Numbered from the stretch's first letter, positions 23,534 to 37,000 are shown. The stretch: DNA of 64,000 bases from Caprimulgus europaeus (GCA_907165065.1 OU015526.1:64317723-64381722); one strand, 5' to 3'. The notes: generated by a model not told the origin, from the letters alone. Translations and numbers: made by a program.

Positions 23534-24579
23534 CTTGAGAGCAAAATATACAAAGCAAAATAAACAAATGCAGTACTTCCAAATACTAAATCTTCAGTTA
23601 GTCAGCAACAATAAGTTTGTGTTTTCCTTTTCACAGTGATACCATAGTGTTCTTTTATAATGGCAGAAACACGCCAGTTCACAAGTACTTCAGCTCTCCC
23701 AGTAGTGCAGGAAGCCTCAGGGTCAAGAATGTAAAAGACGGTTGCCCCTCACCTCCAAAACCACCTTCTCTTACACTTAACATCTGTTTTTTTTGCCTAT
23801 AACTACACATGCATGCTGATGACTTTGACAAGGCCAGCTATAAATACTACTCAAATATTAAAGCTGCTTGTAGTCTTACATTAATTACTTATGGGAAAAT
23901 CTGTTGAGTTAAACTATTGCATCTACAACTTTATTTTTATGCTCTGAGACATTTAATTTCAATTTTTAATGTCTTGATAAAAAAATAACTCCTCCTTTTA
24001 TTAAGAGGTATTCCATATTTAAGAAAAAGAAATATAAAGTCCCATCCATGCTCTCTGCAGCACTCTGTTCTTAATTGTCCCAGTAACAGTTACAATGTAT
24101 TTCAAGAAGGCTCAGTATATAAGAAGAACATTTTAGATGTTCTTTAAAAACACAAAACCAAAGACCTTGAAAAAACCTCACTCCTCAAAAGTCAATGAAA
24201 ATCAGCTTGTGAAGGAGCAAGTGTCTGCTTCAAAAACAACTAAAACAAAAAATGTCACAAGCAGAAATCCCACTGAACTCATTCTAACTCCTTGTAAGAA
24301 AAAAAAGTGTTTGCAGGTGGCAAGGTATTTTTAAAATGTAAACAGATTAAAATTTTACTGTATAATTGTTTCCCTATTCTTTTTAACATTGCACACATAA
24401 ATGAGGTCTGGGAATAAAAGCTATGTAGAAGCTAAGAAAGTTAGAATCATTTGTTAAAACCATGTAATTAAAGAGGTAAAACAAAAATCTGCTTTTAGGG
24501 AAACTAGCCTTTTTGTTCCCATATACCTGTCAACACCATTTGCATCTTTTACACACTGTGATAATAGTAAACATTGGCA

Positions 24580-25250
24580 GAACTAGAGGACGGGGTCTCT
24601 GCTGCCTGTGGTATTCTGAGAAACACTCAGAATACCAATGACCCTGAGCTCTGCAAGAACACCCACACAGAGCATTCGCCAGCCGCGCAGTTGTCATGGC
24701 AGCTCACCCAGGGATAACAGCCGGTGCCCTTACAGCCAGAGCCTCACCACGGTGCCACATGCAGCCTGCAGTATTTGTGTCACTGTGTCACGCAGCCAAA
24801 GGACCCCAGCCACCACCAAAATCCTTTTATTGTTATCTCGCCATCGCAATGACAATCTGCTCTCATTGACTGAGATGCTTTCAGCTGTACTTGAAACCGC
24901 TGTTCCTAGTTAACCCAAGAAGCAGTAATAACTGGATCCAAAAGCTTGTACAAATTTGAGAGAAGTTTTGCTGAGATGGGATTTATTCCTTTCTACTTAA
25001 TAACTCTCTCTACAAATAAGAGGACTCATTATGATTTCCACAGATTTCAGCAATCTAGCAACTGAGCCAAAGCCACCACTATGGGAAAACCCGTGAGACA
25101 GCTTTCAGAACACTCATCCCAGTACAGCTGCTGGACACGGGCAGAGACGTCCTGAGCAGCGCAAGTTCACGCCCAAAGGCCCCCAAACCGGGTGCCATTT
25201 CCACAAGCTCTGCCTACCCATCACTGCTCTACTCATGTCCCCAGTGCCCT
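24580..25250. other. CpG- and GC-rich patch in an AT-rich intron
   Basis: About ten CpGs fall in 24590-24900 (for example AGCCGCGCAG, TCTCGCCATCGC) and more in 25090-25190, against a background with very few. It abuts the partial LTR at 25255. It could be an unrecognised recent insertion, an unrecognised left part of that LTR, or a regulatory patch. It does not encode anything I recognise. Confidence 0.5.
24609..24637. repeat. Perfect 12-bp inverted repeat (hairpin)
   Basis: TGGTATTCTGAG and CTCAGAATACCA are exact reverse complements separated by AAACA. Pairing stops at the next base on each side. It lies at the edge of the CpG-rich patch in intron 2. There is no T-run after it that would suggest an RNA terminator. 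Confidence 0.85.
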
Positions 25251-25254
25251 TGCA

Positions 25255-25709
25255 GGACTGGAAGGGGGCTGTGTGTGAAGAAAAGTGTAGTAGTCAGTAA
25301 AACCCAGAACTGACAGTTGGATGTGCCAATCAGAGCATATTGCATCATGTTTAGTATATTAACTGGGGCTGACCGGGGAGGGATTCTCTTGGGGATCTCT
25401 CGGGCTCACTCTTCTGGGATTGCAATTTCAGTTTCGGGGTTCCTTTTCACTCCTCCAGGATTGTTATCAGCAGGTGGTGAGCAATTGTACTCTGCATCAC
25501 TCATATCTGTATATATATATATGTAGTTGTTATCGTTATTACTCTTATTATTTTAATTTCATTTTTACTCTAATTATTAAATTCTTCTTATCTCAACCTA
25601 CAAGTCTCCTCACCTTCACCCCTCCAATTCTCCCCAGTTCCCTGGCGGGGGGTGGGGGGCTGCAAGTGGCTGTGTCTTGTTTGGCTGCCAGCTAAGTTAA
25701 ACTATGACA
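25255..25709 (+). mobile_element. Partial LTR, ERVL-like, subfamily B
   Basis: It aligns by eye with the reverse complement of 31466-32060: AAAACCCAGAACTG, TTGGATGTGCCAATCAGAG, a GTATATTAAC stretch, GGTGAGCAATTGTACTCTGC, TTATCTCAACCTACAAG and a final TATGACA. It differs in the middle from subfamily A (11180, 18091). The left part is missing or too diverged to place, so the start is approximate. No internal region is attached. It lies in intron 2, antisense to DCLK2. Confidence 0.85.
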
Positions 25710-28700
25710 GTTAGAGATCAAAATTTGGAATATCAAAACTAGTGTGTGACAAATGCTGCTTCTCTTTCCACTAAGCATCTATACTCTGTCTTATCCATTC
25801 TTTGTTTTGCTGCACTTAGTGCTTAAAGAACTGTTCAGTCCTTCAAAATATTTCCTAAAATGCCTTTCAAAGGAAGATGGTATTAGCAAAGCTGTGTATA
25901 CGTGCACCATAGCTGAAATAGTCAAATATGTTGTCATTCATTCAAGTAACAGCTCTTGCTAGTCCTGATGCTGTGAGCTTCTATGCATGAAGTTGAAAAT
26001 GCGGAAAGCTTTAGACACCTTGAAGAGGTTAAGCAAGAAAATGAGATCTGATCTTCAATAGTGTTCAGAGCTTTTTAAAAATTACAGTGATTAGGTAATT
26101 TTTGAAATTCAGATCTGTCCACTTCCCGGTTTACAGCCACAAAAGCTCTATACAAGTACTTAGAATGCATGTTTTCCATTGGTGGCCTTGCAGTAAAGCC
26201 AATCAGAATGTTTCTCTCCTGTTTGTGGCTTTAATTACCACAGATTATGCTCTTTTAAAAGAACAAGACTAATGTGATTTGTTTGTCCTCCAGAAGAAAA
26301 AAAAAATCTATTTTAAATCTGGTTTTTTTTGCTAATGGAAAGCATACATAGAGCAGCACAAAAGTTTTTTTTGGGGGTTAGCATTATAGTGAACATTGCA
26401 AAAGCTTACACCAAAGGTGTTTAATGCTTCATTGAATTCCTCCCCCCACCCCCCTACAAGAAACTTATATATTTGGAAAACCTGCTTTAGGAACACTTTA
26501 GAAAACTGTTACCTTGTTAACTCTGGATGTTTTAATTAACATGTTTAAAATGTGTTAAACTCTATTTCAAAATACAACACCCTTTCCTAGCCAGACTTTG
26601 CCTATGTTCTGCTGGTAACTCCACTGCCTTCTCTTGATTTAGAACAAAACGTGACTTATTGGTGCTTCTCTGACAACTCAGACTGCTATCAGGTTCTCTT
26701 GTACTGCTTTTGTTCAAAATATGTCACTATACATAGCACAGTAGCGCATATTTGGATAGAGCTGGATGGACATGTACTCAGTCCTTTAAAAATACTTCTA
26801 ATTGCTTTCAATTACAAGCAGGAATACAAGGGAATAGGGAAAGGCAAAATCGTTGTGAGAGAAGTCTCGGAATGAATATAACTGGAAGTCAACATTACAT
26901 TTTCTTTTCTAGTAGGGTCACTCACAGCATTATTGTGTGTCTGTTTCAACAGAACCTGTTCACTTGTATTCTCACCATAGCTTTCTGAGACAATGTGCAA
27001 ATGACTCTGGGCATCACTGCTTCCCATGAGCTTAAAGTCTGTGCTCACCGTTAGACTAAAGATCAGAGGACAACATAATTCAAGCGGCAGCACCAGGAGA
27101 ATTAAACTGTAACTGGCTTTGACTGCAAGAAACCCAAGCAAGTATGCAAGAGGCTCAATGATCCAATGATTCAAAACTTGAATTGCTTGTTACAAAAAAA
27201 AAAAAAAACAAAACCCAAAACAGTCTTTTCTCACAAAAACCTTTCTAATAGAGGTACACATTACTAAATATGCACTATGTTACAGAAGTGGCATAACTAA
27301 CAGTAGTTTGCAAGATCATTAGTGGTAAAAGCACTTCAAAATCACACAGCTGAAAGGACAAAAGTGTGATTTACAAGCAAAAATAAAACCTCACAGGAAT
27401 GGGCAAAAATACAAGTCAAAATGTGAAAACAAGGTGTTGAAAGTCAAGGGAGAACACATCTATTTGAAAAATTGATTTTCTGATCCCCTGTTGTCTACTA
27501 GTGCAGTGTTTTAATGTCACATACACACATCACATTTACCTTTTAAAAAAGGTTTATATTTTGGACAAATGTTTATAACCAAGGAAGTTTGCTCTTTCCA
27601 AATAAATACTTCTTCAGTCAGATCAACATACTGGACTAGAACATATAAATTGTGATCTATACAGAAATCCTTTTCCCTTTGCCATGACACAGGCCTAGAA
27701 ATGTAATTTATGCCTACTCCTACCTCAGAATTGAACAAGCCACAGATACATTCCTACCAGAATAAACATGAATAATGATCAATCTTTTATAGGCAGAATT
27801 CAACAGGTATTTAGTAATTGTTCTTTATGATGAACTTACAATTAAAAAAAAAAAGAATTATATAAATGAACCTTTATCCACAAGATGTGTGTCCTCCCAA
27901 CCTCCAGAGGAAAAAGAAATATAAAAAAAGGTTTGAGAAACTGACACCATGGAGGTTTTATATACACCTGAAAAATTACTAAAAAATTCAATTCCTCTCA
28001 AAATTTTGACACTAAAGAGAGTTCTTTAACCATATACCAACACCCTCCAGCCAGGAGCTCACTAGATAAATTGTATTTATTCTAGCTCTACAAATATGCT
28101 TAATTCTAAATGCAGAAGGAAGAGCTGTAAAGACAAATAGTTTGGCTCAATTTAGTATGGCTGATTCAACTTAAACAGCAACAGGGCTGCACAGTTTAAG
28201 TCTGAGGAGCCACACCCTGTGTCTGGGGAGAGCTTCTCTGGAAGTTGACAAATTCTCAACACCAGCTGAAAATGGAACTAAAACATCAAAACTGGAAAAG
28301 ATATGCAAGATTATTTGTATTTGTTTTAACGATGGAAGAAAAATCTGTATCTACTGACTTCAACAAAACAGGATATGGTATAAATATTTAAAAGAGGAAG
28401 TACATAAGGTACAAGGCAAAAGGAAAACTAGGAAAAATGGCATGCAGAGTAACAGCTGGATTTGTGTATGTGTTTTCAGCTCAGCAGTAGTGACAGGCAT
28501 TTGAGGCTGACGTTCTTAAAGAAATGCAGTGGGTTTTTTTCAAAAATTGCTGAAAAAAATGTGAATAATTTGTTCAATGTCAGCATGACAAATCTAGATA
28601 CAACCTCCTGCTACCGCCTTCAGTGTGATAGGCCTCCACATTTCTGCTGCGAAAAGCTACTCCTCTTTGATTGGGACCAATTACAGCAATGCCACCCTGA

Positions 28701-29834
28701 TGGTTTTGCCCTTTGCCCCTTGCATCAACCTTTACTTCTGAGTAAGCAAAAGTCAAATATTCATCTATTTTGCCAGTTAGGTCATATTTGTAATCATCAT
28801 TTTTGTTTCCCTTTTCAAATAAAGTTAGTGCTGCCACTTCCTCTTCACTGCCATCCAAACAGTCTCATTAAAATTCATGCAGTGTTTTTGAAGCTGTCAG
28901 GCTTACAGTTCAAGGGTTTATGCATGTCCTAATGTGCAAAATGAAAGAGAAGTACTCCTGCAGAAACAAGTCAGTTCTCTGTTTTCTATTTCAGTTCCAT
29001 CACCAACAGAGGCAGACTTAATTATCAAAAGGAAGAGCTTCTTCTGGGCAGCCTCAGGAACTCAAAAAGGAAGGTGAAAAGGGCTTTCCCACCCTTTCCT
29101 ACTGAGTACTGTGGTCTTAACACAGATTTTCTTACCTTGGAACTTCCCCTTGGTCTCTGCACTTCCACAGACCAAGGAAAGGGGGTGTATGTGTTTAATC
29201 AATATTCTCAACTACTTACTAAGTATTCTTCATGACTGAAACCAAGACTGGCACCAAAGAGGGTCAATACCAGCTTAAGGCAGCTATTTGCCTGGTTACA
29301 CTGAGTCACATTTCCTGACATGTCTTCAGTGAACAGTGATCGAATAGCCAGATGGGTAGCTAGAATATACACCCAGGAAGTAGAAATACAGAGAAAAGTA
29401 AAACCAATGAGCAATTAAAAAAAATGAAAAAAAAGGAAATAAAAAAGGTAATTGCCAGTATTCTTTTTTTAATTAACAACCTCTTCATTTGGTAGAAATG
29501 ACAAAGTGTCAAAGGCAACTATGCTAAGTGATTTGGAAGCAGGCAAAAAAGAAACTGTTAAAGATCCAGGCAAGTATGGAAGCCCACACTGTAGACAAAA
29601 ACAGCAACAAAAACCACTGCTATAGTAAAACTGGAAAATCAGGTCTAGTGATAAATTCCTGCTGGTACAGAGAAGAAGAACTTGACACTTGCAAAAACTT
29701 CTGTTCCTCACCAGCCTAAGTTCTCTGTGACAGCTCTACTACAGAATCTCTCAGGGATTTCCCAAATTAAACAAAATTACACAACACCAAAAGAACGGTA
29801 AGCAAGCTACTAACCTCTGATGCAATGATTGAAA

Positions 29835-30386
29835 GAGTTCAAATGCTGCTAAAACCCCTCTGCTCTCGTGAGGCTCCACCTGGAGGTACTGTGTCCAGTT
29901 CTGGGCCCCCCCAACATAAGAAGGGCATGGACCTACTGTAGCCAGACCAGAGGAGGGCCATGAAGATGATCAGAGGGCTGGTGCACCGCTCCTATGAGGA
30001 CAGGCTGAGAAAGTTGGGGACAGCCCAGAGAAGAGAAGGCTCCAGGGAGACCTTATAGCAGCCTTCCAGTACCTGAAGGGGCTACAGGAAGGCTGAGGAG
30101 GGACTTTGTACATGGGCAGGTAGTGATAGAACAAGGGGAAAGGGCTTCAAACTGGAAGAGGGCAGGTTTAGATTAGATATTAGGAAGAAATTATTTACTG
30201 TGAGGATGGTGAGACACTGAAAGAGGTTGCCCAGAGAAGCTGTGGATGCCCCCTCCATGGAAGTGTTCAAGGCCAGGTTGGATGAGGTGTTGAGCAACCT
30301 GGTCTAGTGGAAGGTGTCCCTGCTGATGGCAGGGGGGTTGGAACTTTAAGGCCCCTTCCAACCCAAACCATTCTGTGATTCTAAGA
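29835..30386 (+). mobile_element. CR1 3'-end fragment (~550 bp)
   Basis: This matches the end of the CR1 pol ORF and the 3' UTR: GAGGTACTGTGTCCAGTTCT, GACCAGAGGAGGGCCATGAA, then TACCTGAAGGGGCTACAGGA, GAGACACTGAAAGAGGTTGCC and a CCTTCCAACCCAAACCATTC tail. It lies in intron 2, antisense to the gene. The reading frame is broken. Confidence 0.95.
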
Positions 30387-31054
30387 CTGGGCACATCTGC
30401 CTGAAACAGCTATAGGGTAGTCTGGGGAGTCCTAGAGCTTGAGGACATATAACCATGAGCTTGATAGACTCTAGACACCTTTCCTACTGGCTGCAGTTAT
30501 GAGGACTGTGCAACACATCATAGTAACATCCCCAACAGCCAACTTCTATAAAGTAATTAGCAGATGAGGAAAAAAAAAAAAAAAAAATCTCCTTTGTTCT
30601 CTGAAAATAATTGGTCAAATACCAATTAATTTCTGAGGCTAAAATGCACAATTATTTCATCTGCAACTAAAACGTGAAATACAGTAACAGAGATCAGATC
30701 ATGCAGAAAGAATGCAAAAATATTAACTGTATTACAAAATTAAAAATTAATTACCTGGTCTTTTGTTATATGACTGCATCTTGACCAGGAAATTTACTTC
30801 AGACTTTAAAGACTGATTTTCCTTTATATTGATCTCCTATATTTCTTGATAAAATAAACAAACTTTTTAAAAGTGAGACTTTTTTGTTTGATTGAAATTT
30901 ACACAGAGGCTCTAAGACCTTTCTAACAGTCTCAGTTAATCTGTTTGTGAAAATATGTTGATGGTGCTTTTTCTCTATAGCTAATTCATGTATTTCACCT
31001 GGTTTTTAACCTCACTGTACAATATCCCTTTTTAACCCACGCAGTTGGTTAGCT

Positions 31055-31125
31055 TTAGGCTTGAGAGTAGTTCCGCTGCAGTCAATGGAATTATTCACAT
31101 TCATGAAGCTATGCACAACCACAGC
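31055..31125. mobile_element. MITE-like relic
   Basis: GAGAGTAGTTCCGCTGCAGT followed by CAATGGAATTATTCACATTC resembles the recurrent amniote repeat pattern in which GAGTAGTCCCATTGA and TCAATGGGACTACTCAC face each other. The likeness is short and the element is heavily decayed. Confidence 0.4.
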
Positions 31126-31465
31126 TTGTGAAAGGTATGAGGGCCTCTGCAGCTCTGCTGGAAACTGCAATAAAACTATGGAATAAATCTGATTTCTAGG
31201 TCAGAACTTCCTCAAGATTGTCTGATTTACCATTTGAGGTCTGGTGTCTGGCATCCTTTTGTCTTTTCCTTCAGTTTTATTAAATTCAGAAAACAGAGAG
31301 AGAAAAAATGAAACTTTCTGGTTTTAAAAATTTGTAAATGTTAAATTTGCTGCCTTGGATAGAGGCAGTTTGTTAACCCATTTGGGAAAAAATAATAAAA
31401 AAAATATATTGAAACAAAGACAACAATGAGAATAATTCTTCTAGGCCATCTTCCTAAATGACAGT

Positions 31466-32060
31466 TGTGGTGGTTTCACTCCTTTGGCTTGCAGCCAAAC
31501 ACAGCTGTCTCACCCTCCTCCACTCCAGGGAATAGAGGAGAGAAACAGAATGGTAAAAGAAAAGTTGTAGGTTGAGATAAAAAAAATTACTAACCGAAAT
31601 AAAATATAACAGTAATAACAGAATATGCAAATGAGTGACACAGAGTGCAATTGCTCCCCACCCGCTGACCGATACCCAGCCTGTGCCAGCCAGTGATCCC
31701 AGAGCAGCGACAGTCCCAAAACCGCAATCCTGTAAGAGCGAGCCCAAGCGATGCCCGAGAGAATGTCCCCACATTCTGCTCAACCCTGGTTAATATACTG
31801 AACATGACATGATATGACACGGAATATCTCATTGGCATATCCAAATGCCAGTTCTGGGTTTTGCTAACTGTTACACTTCTCCCTTCCCCATCCTCTGCAC
31901 CTGCAAACCAGCCAAAAATGATGACCTTGGATGTCCAGCAGCAACTAATACATTAGTATCTTATAAACATTCTTATCATAACAAATCCCAGCTGAAACTA
32001 ATAGACAGCTATTCTAGCTACTAAGAAGAAAATTAACTCTATTCTAGCAAAACCAGGATA
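31466..32060 (-). mobile_element. Solo LTR, ERVL-like, subfamily B (~595 bp)
   Basis: Read on the minus strand it begins TATCCTGGTTTTGCTAGAAT, continues with AGTTAATTTTCTTCTTAGTA, a long central part with AAAACCCAGAACTGGC and GAGCAATTGCACTCTG, then TTATCTCAACCTACAACTTT, and ends GTGAAACCACCACA. Both ends resemble subfamily A, but the middle is different and longer. It is a solo LTR in the same direction as DCLK2 and lies about 5.8 kb from the plus-strand copy. No matching target duplication was found. Confidence 0.88.
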
Positions 32061-33825
32061 CTATTTAATCAACGGCTGTTTCACATTATTACCATCATCA
32101 TTAGAAAATGAACCTCCTTTCACTGATATTCCATGATGAGGAACAGCAGTGAAAAAGGAGACAAACCCTTCTGTTCCACGGGGAATCTAGAGAGTAAGAA
32201 AGAAAACAGAAATGTTAAATCTTTGCCTGCTGCCTTCTAAAGAGAAAAGTCTGGCAGTAAGCCCAGGAAACGCCTAACACAGTATGACAATGCAGAAAGA
32301 CTGCATAAACAGACTGGTCAGGTCACTGCAACTCATACAGCCATACAGCTATTGGGAATAGATGACAGAATAGAGCACATACCACACTTTGGTTTTATTT
32401 CAATTTTAAACAGATTTTTGCATATATTTTTTAACATATTGAAGTTTAATTCAGAAAATGAACACAAGTGGAAATGAAAGATCACATTTGGGTGTGATCA
32501 TCCTGACTGCAATGGAAATGACAGTATGAAAAATAAGCTCTAGAAAGATACACAAGTTAAAGTGAGTTCTTACACATATCTATTTCTTAAAGCCTTACAG
32601 TACTGTAGGACTTTCTGGCAAGGTCCATTCAACAGTTTTTCCAAAGGGCAAAACCCACCTCTTTCTGCAAAATTGTATTTCAAGTACTGCACTGATTATG
32701 TGCAGCTATTCAGATATAAGATAATTACAGATGAAAAGGACTAAAATTCTGGAAATTTTGAATCTCACTGTACAACTGATCTATCTGTCTCTGTAACACA
32801 AAACACCCCAGAACAACCCTTCCTGCAGTATTATCCACTACTTCAAGAAGAGTCAATCATTTCAGTATATTAAACAGTGAAATTTAATGTCATGCTTGTC
32901 AATTTCAAGAGTTACACAAAGAAACAACAGCCTTACTAAATATGGAATAAGAGGGAATTGGGAACAGATAATTAAAATGTAGCTCATGATACAACCATAA
33001 CCCAATTTGTCTGAAAGGAAAAACAAAACAAAACAAAAAACCAAAACCAACAATATTTTCAGTTATAAGACAAGGATTTTATCTTTGCCCATAGGTACAT
33101 TAATCACAGCAGCTCAAAAGTCAGCATAACAGATTTTTTTCCTTAAGCGGCATAACTGGGAAGCCTAAAATAGAACCAAAAATAGCACCTGACTTCACAC
33201 AGCTAACCTTCCATCTTACCACTGAGTGGCTAGTCTAAAAATAAAAGCTATTTGTATTATGAAAGAACATTAAAAGAAAAAGTGTACATATAAGGACAGA
33301 TAGCTGCCTCATCCAATTCAGTAAAATCTTATGGATTTAATGACACCCTGGTTCCACAACATAAATGCAGTTAAAATATGTTATACCTTTGTGAATAATT
33401 TTTTCCCATAAAATTAGCCCTTTGCAGTACTATAGAAATCAGTGCCCCAAGCTAATCACTCTACTTGAAAAACATTGCATTCACATACAATGGAGAATGT
33501 AAAAAAATGAAATCATGTGGTGAAATATTCCATATACTTTCTGATTCTTTAGATCAGAAGAGCTGCTGTGGCATGCAGCGATAATCGACTGCAATCCAAA
33601 GTTTCCACTATTCGTGGGCAGACACTATTTCCTGGAGAGGTTACAGAAGCAGCAGTTCTTTAAATGAGAACCATTTTTCCATAGCCAAATGAGAAATTCA
33701 AACCCAGTGTTTGTGGCCAGTGCAGAAAGAATAAAAGAAAAGGCAGAAATCTCAAAAGATTCTTTGATGAAAGGTACAAATAAGTTTTGTGAATCTTTAA
33801 CCTTTAAATGGAAGTTTTAATTTTA

Positions 33826-34008
33826 CACTGGAACAGGTTGCCCAGAGAGGCTGTAGATGCCCTATCCCTGGAAACAATTCAAGGTCAGGTTGGACAGGGC
33901 TCTGAGCAACCTGATCTAGTTGAAGATGGCCCTGCTTATTGCAACGGGGTCGGACTAGATGACCTTTAAAGGTCCTTCCCAACCGAAACTATTCTGTGGT
34001 TTTCCTAT
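33826..34008 (+). mobile_element. CR1 3'-end fragment (~180 bp)
   Basis: It starts abruptly at ACACTGGAACAGGTTGCCCA and runs to CCTTTAAAGGTCCTTCCCAA with an ATTCTGTGG end. It is the same CR1 subfamily wording as the copy at 22425 and lies in intron 2, antisense to DCLK2. Confidence 0.93.
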
Positions 34009-37000
34009 GGCTTGAATTGTTCATGTAATAGCTGCTAAAGTCAGGTTTCTGTTCAAATTCTATTAAAAAACCCAAATTACTAACTCTAAGATTCAAAACA
34101 TTAGTTGAAATGCATGACTCACTGCAATTTAATCTTGCTATGCAGAGAAATAAAAATCTATTTTTTTCTGAGTTCCTGGATCGGGGTTTCAATCTTGTGC
34201 TCATTCAAAGCTGTTTCTCACAACACTGCAATAGGAGGCGAAAAAGTTTAGGTACCTTATAAATTCAGGTCTCAGTTCTGTCCCTTTCACATATACCACT
34301 TCAGATAACAAGAAGTCTTGCTAAAATCCACTGAATTCCTTACAGACTAGAAAAATGCTTTTCACATGTATTTTAAGTTTTGGTCATTTAACATTTTTAA
34401 CCCTTAAGTTACTTCATTATCTGTTTCAGTACAACAACAACTGCACTTCCAACTAAGCTTGCAGTTCTATTTTTCCAATATTAGTTTATAGGTTTTGCAA
34501 TACTAATTGCTTGCCATATATTCCAACAACATACAGACCTTTCAAAGGCATTTGATTCTTGAAGTATCCTCCTCATTTAATTGCATTCACCAACACAAAC
34601 CATAACAATTCACGAACTAAATAACAGAAATTCAGTGTAAAAATACTACCATATATACTGTGAAGGTATTTAGGGCTCAGCAAATCAGCTTCCATGCTTA
34701 CCCTGCTTTGCCTGTCACGAGCTACTGAGGTCTGTTGAACGTGTATGCAATATCTGGAACAGTTATGCTGGGCTAGGGGCATCAAGTAAAAACAATGAGG
34801 ATATAACTGACTAATTGGAAGATTAGATGCTCAGAAATGTGAGAAAAATTACAGTAATACACAAAACAGAAACTGTACTTTGTAACTGGCTCTCAGAGAT
34901 CCAATTTGATTCCAGTAGCTCCTGACCTCAACCAACAGTATTTCTAAGCCTGCTGCTGCTGCTTCCAAATTGCTTTACTAAGCAGATAAACAGATGTAAA
35001 ACACATTTGAAGATGGAGAAACATCTTTGATTTAATGTTCAGGAAACAAACAGATTACAAATGCAGTGGAAAAGAAACATTTTTCTGACAAAAGAACAGA
35101 TGTATCAATACTGTTAGACCAGAAGTCTGGCCAGAAAAAAAAGTGTCTCCATCAGTTTGTCCTTAAAACAAAACCCAACAAAACCTCACACAAATTTCTC
35201 CCTTCATGCTTGAAAATGTCAGTTCTTCCTTCAAACAAACATCCACAAGTTTCAGGAAAAAAAGTAAAATGGAGACCTCCCCCAGAAGCACAGAAGAAAA
35301 CCAATCCCGCCTCCTAAAGCTCTCCAGACCACATAACAGTACAGAAAGGATGTGCCAAGCCTCATTCTCAGTCACTTAACTTTTGTGGCATCTGCTGTAA
35401 GGTTTGGGTCAAGTGTTTTAGATAATCACATTTTAAAACCACATTGTATTACACTTTTATTGCCATACTGCTATTAGCAGCCTGGAACTTGACTTGGCAA
35501 GTTAGGCAGAGGCTTTTGGTGACTCAGTACTTTTTTTTCATTAAAGGCTGACTCAGTCTGTTGGGGTTTTTTTGGTTGGTTGGTTGTTTTTTTTTTTTTA
35601 GGTAAAGTGTGAATAAATTGGAAGGTGATAAAGATACATATAGGGTCATCATTCAGCAATAACTATTAAAAACCCTAAAGTGGTCTGGATGATTGTTTCT
35701 GCTGAGCCAGAACATCAGAGACGAGGCTGGACATTGGAAGCATCTGGTAACATGATCTTGTTTTGTGGACCTCTGTATCAGTTATATCATAGGTGCTTTT
35801 GAAATGCATGAGAAAGATCATCCTTGTTTGAATTAATTGGTTCAGAATTCATTACTGGTATCTGGAACTAAATTCTAAGAGCAGGAACAAATACATCATG
35901 TTACTGAAGATCCATTTCCAAACCACTGATTTTTTTTAATGTATTTTTTTTAAAAGAAACTTTAAAAATACACTGCAGGCCTCCTTCTCTAAGACAGTGA
36001 ACTATGAAGTATAAAATGGAGAAAAAACAATCTTCAAATCATAACATAATCCACAGTGGAACTCAAGTCCGGTTACTTAAGGCTCTGCTACCCTCAGAAA
36101 ACAATGCTGGCACTTTAAAAGAATTTTTCACTTTCTTGCAGTTATATTTGGCAATACTTGAATCAGTACTTTCTTCCAAACTCCTACCATGCATTGAAGA
36201 GCAAATAAAAAGCATATTTATTCCTGTAATACAAACCTCTTCTGAATTTAGAATTACATAAATGTGACTTCAGAATTACATAAACTTAATTTACATAATG
36301 GAAGGCCAAATGCAAAATTTGTATAATCTTGAGATTTTGGCTGACCAAATCTTTTCAGTGGTTTGGTTTAGTCTATTTTTCCAAAATTTTATTTGAAATA
36401 ACTGCTGCTAAACTGACAGTCTCTCAAGTTTGCGTTTTTCCCACAATAAAGTTGGAGTTCACCAAATACATTATTTTATCCAAGGGCAGTTTTTTCAAAT
36501 AACCTTTTTTCCTCTATATAGAGACTAATTAGAAGCATTAATACTTTACTGAAAGCCATTTAAAAACAATGAGAAATGTGAATTGGCATACATCTGCCAA
36601 TTTCAAGTTGTTAGTATTTTGTTCTGTTTTTGGTTTTTGTTTTTGTTTTAAATCACCAGTTCATCAAGCAATTCATCACACTTTTATCTTCACCATGCTT
36701 AAGACCTCATGTATCAGACCTCACTATTTTCATTGCATGGATCCCATTTTTTTTTCACATACAGAAAACCAGTAAATGCAGCAGTAGAATCCCTTCACAT
36801 TCCTAATCATATTGTGTACAAAGCTAGCCAGTCTGGAAATCACTAATCACCGATTTCTGGTAAAATAAACAAAAAATCAACAAGCAAAACCCAGTCTGCT
36901 TCAAGTAAAAACTAAGACCAGGCTATGGAACTGGAAGCAAGAGTTATATATGGAGATATCATCATTTTTTTCTCATTAATCACATATCAGCAAGAACAGT

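Noticed and set aside
24638-24913. 91-codon open frame on the plus strand in the CpG-rich patch
   Set aside because: GC-rich sequence lowers stop density. The peptide is low-complexity Ser/Thr/Pro/Arg without domain likeness.
28580-28858. 92-codon open frame on the minus strand with a protein-like composition (acidic start, KIDEYLTFAY)
   Set aside because: No family recognised, no splice-site or phase fit to DCLK2, no flanking element, and the length is within chance expectation for a 64-kb window.
29835-30386. Considered as a processed pseudogene because of its high GC content and protein-like antisense frames
   Set aside because: The wording is plainly CR1 3' region; the antisense frames are shadows.
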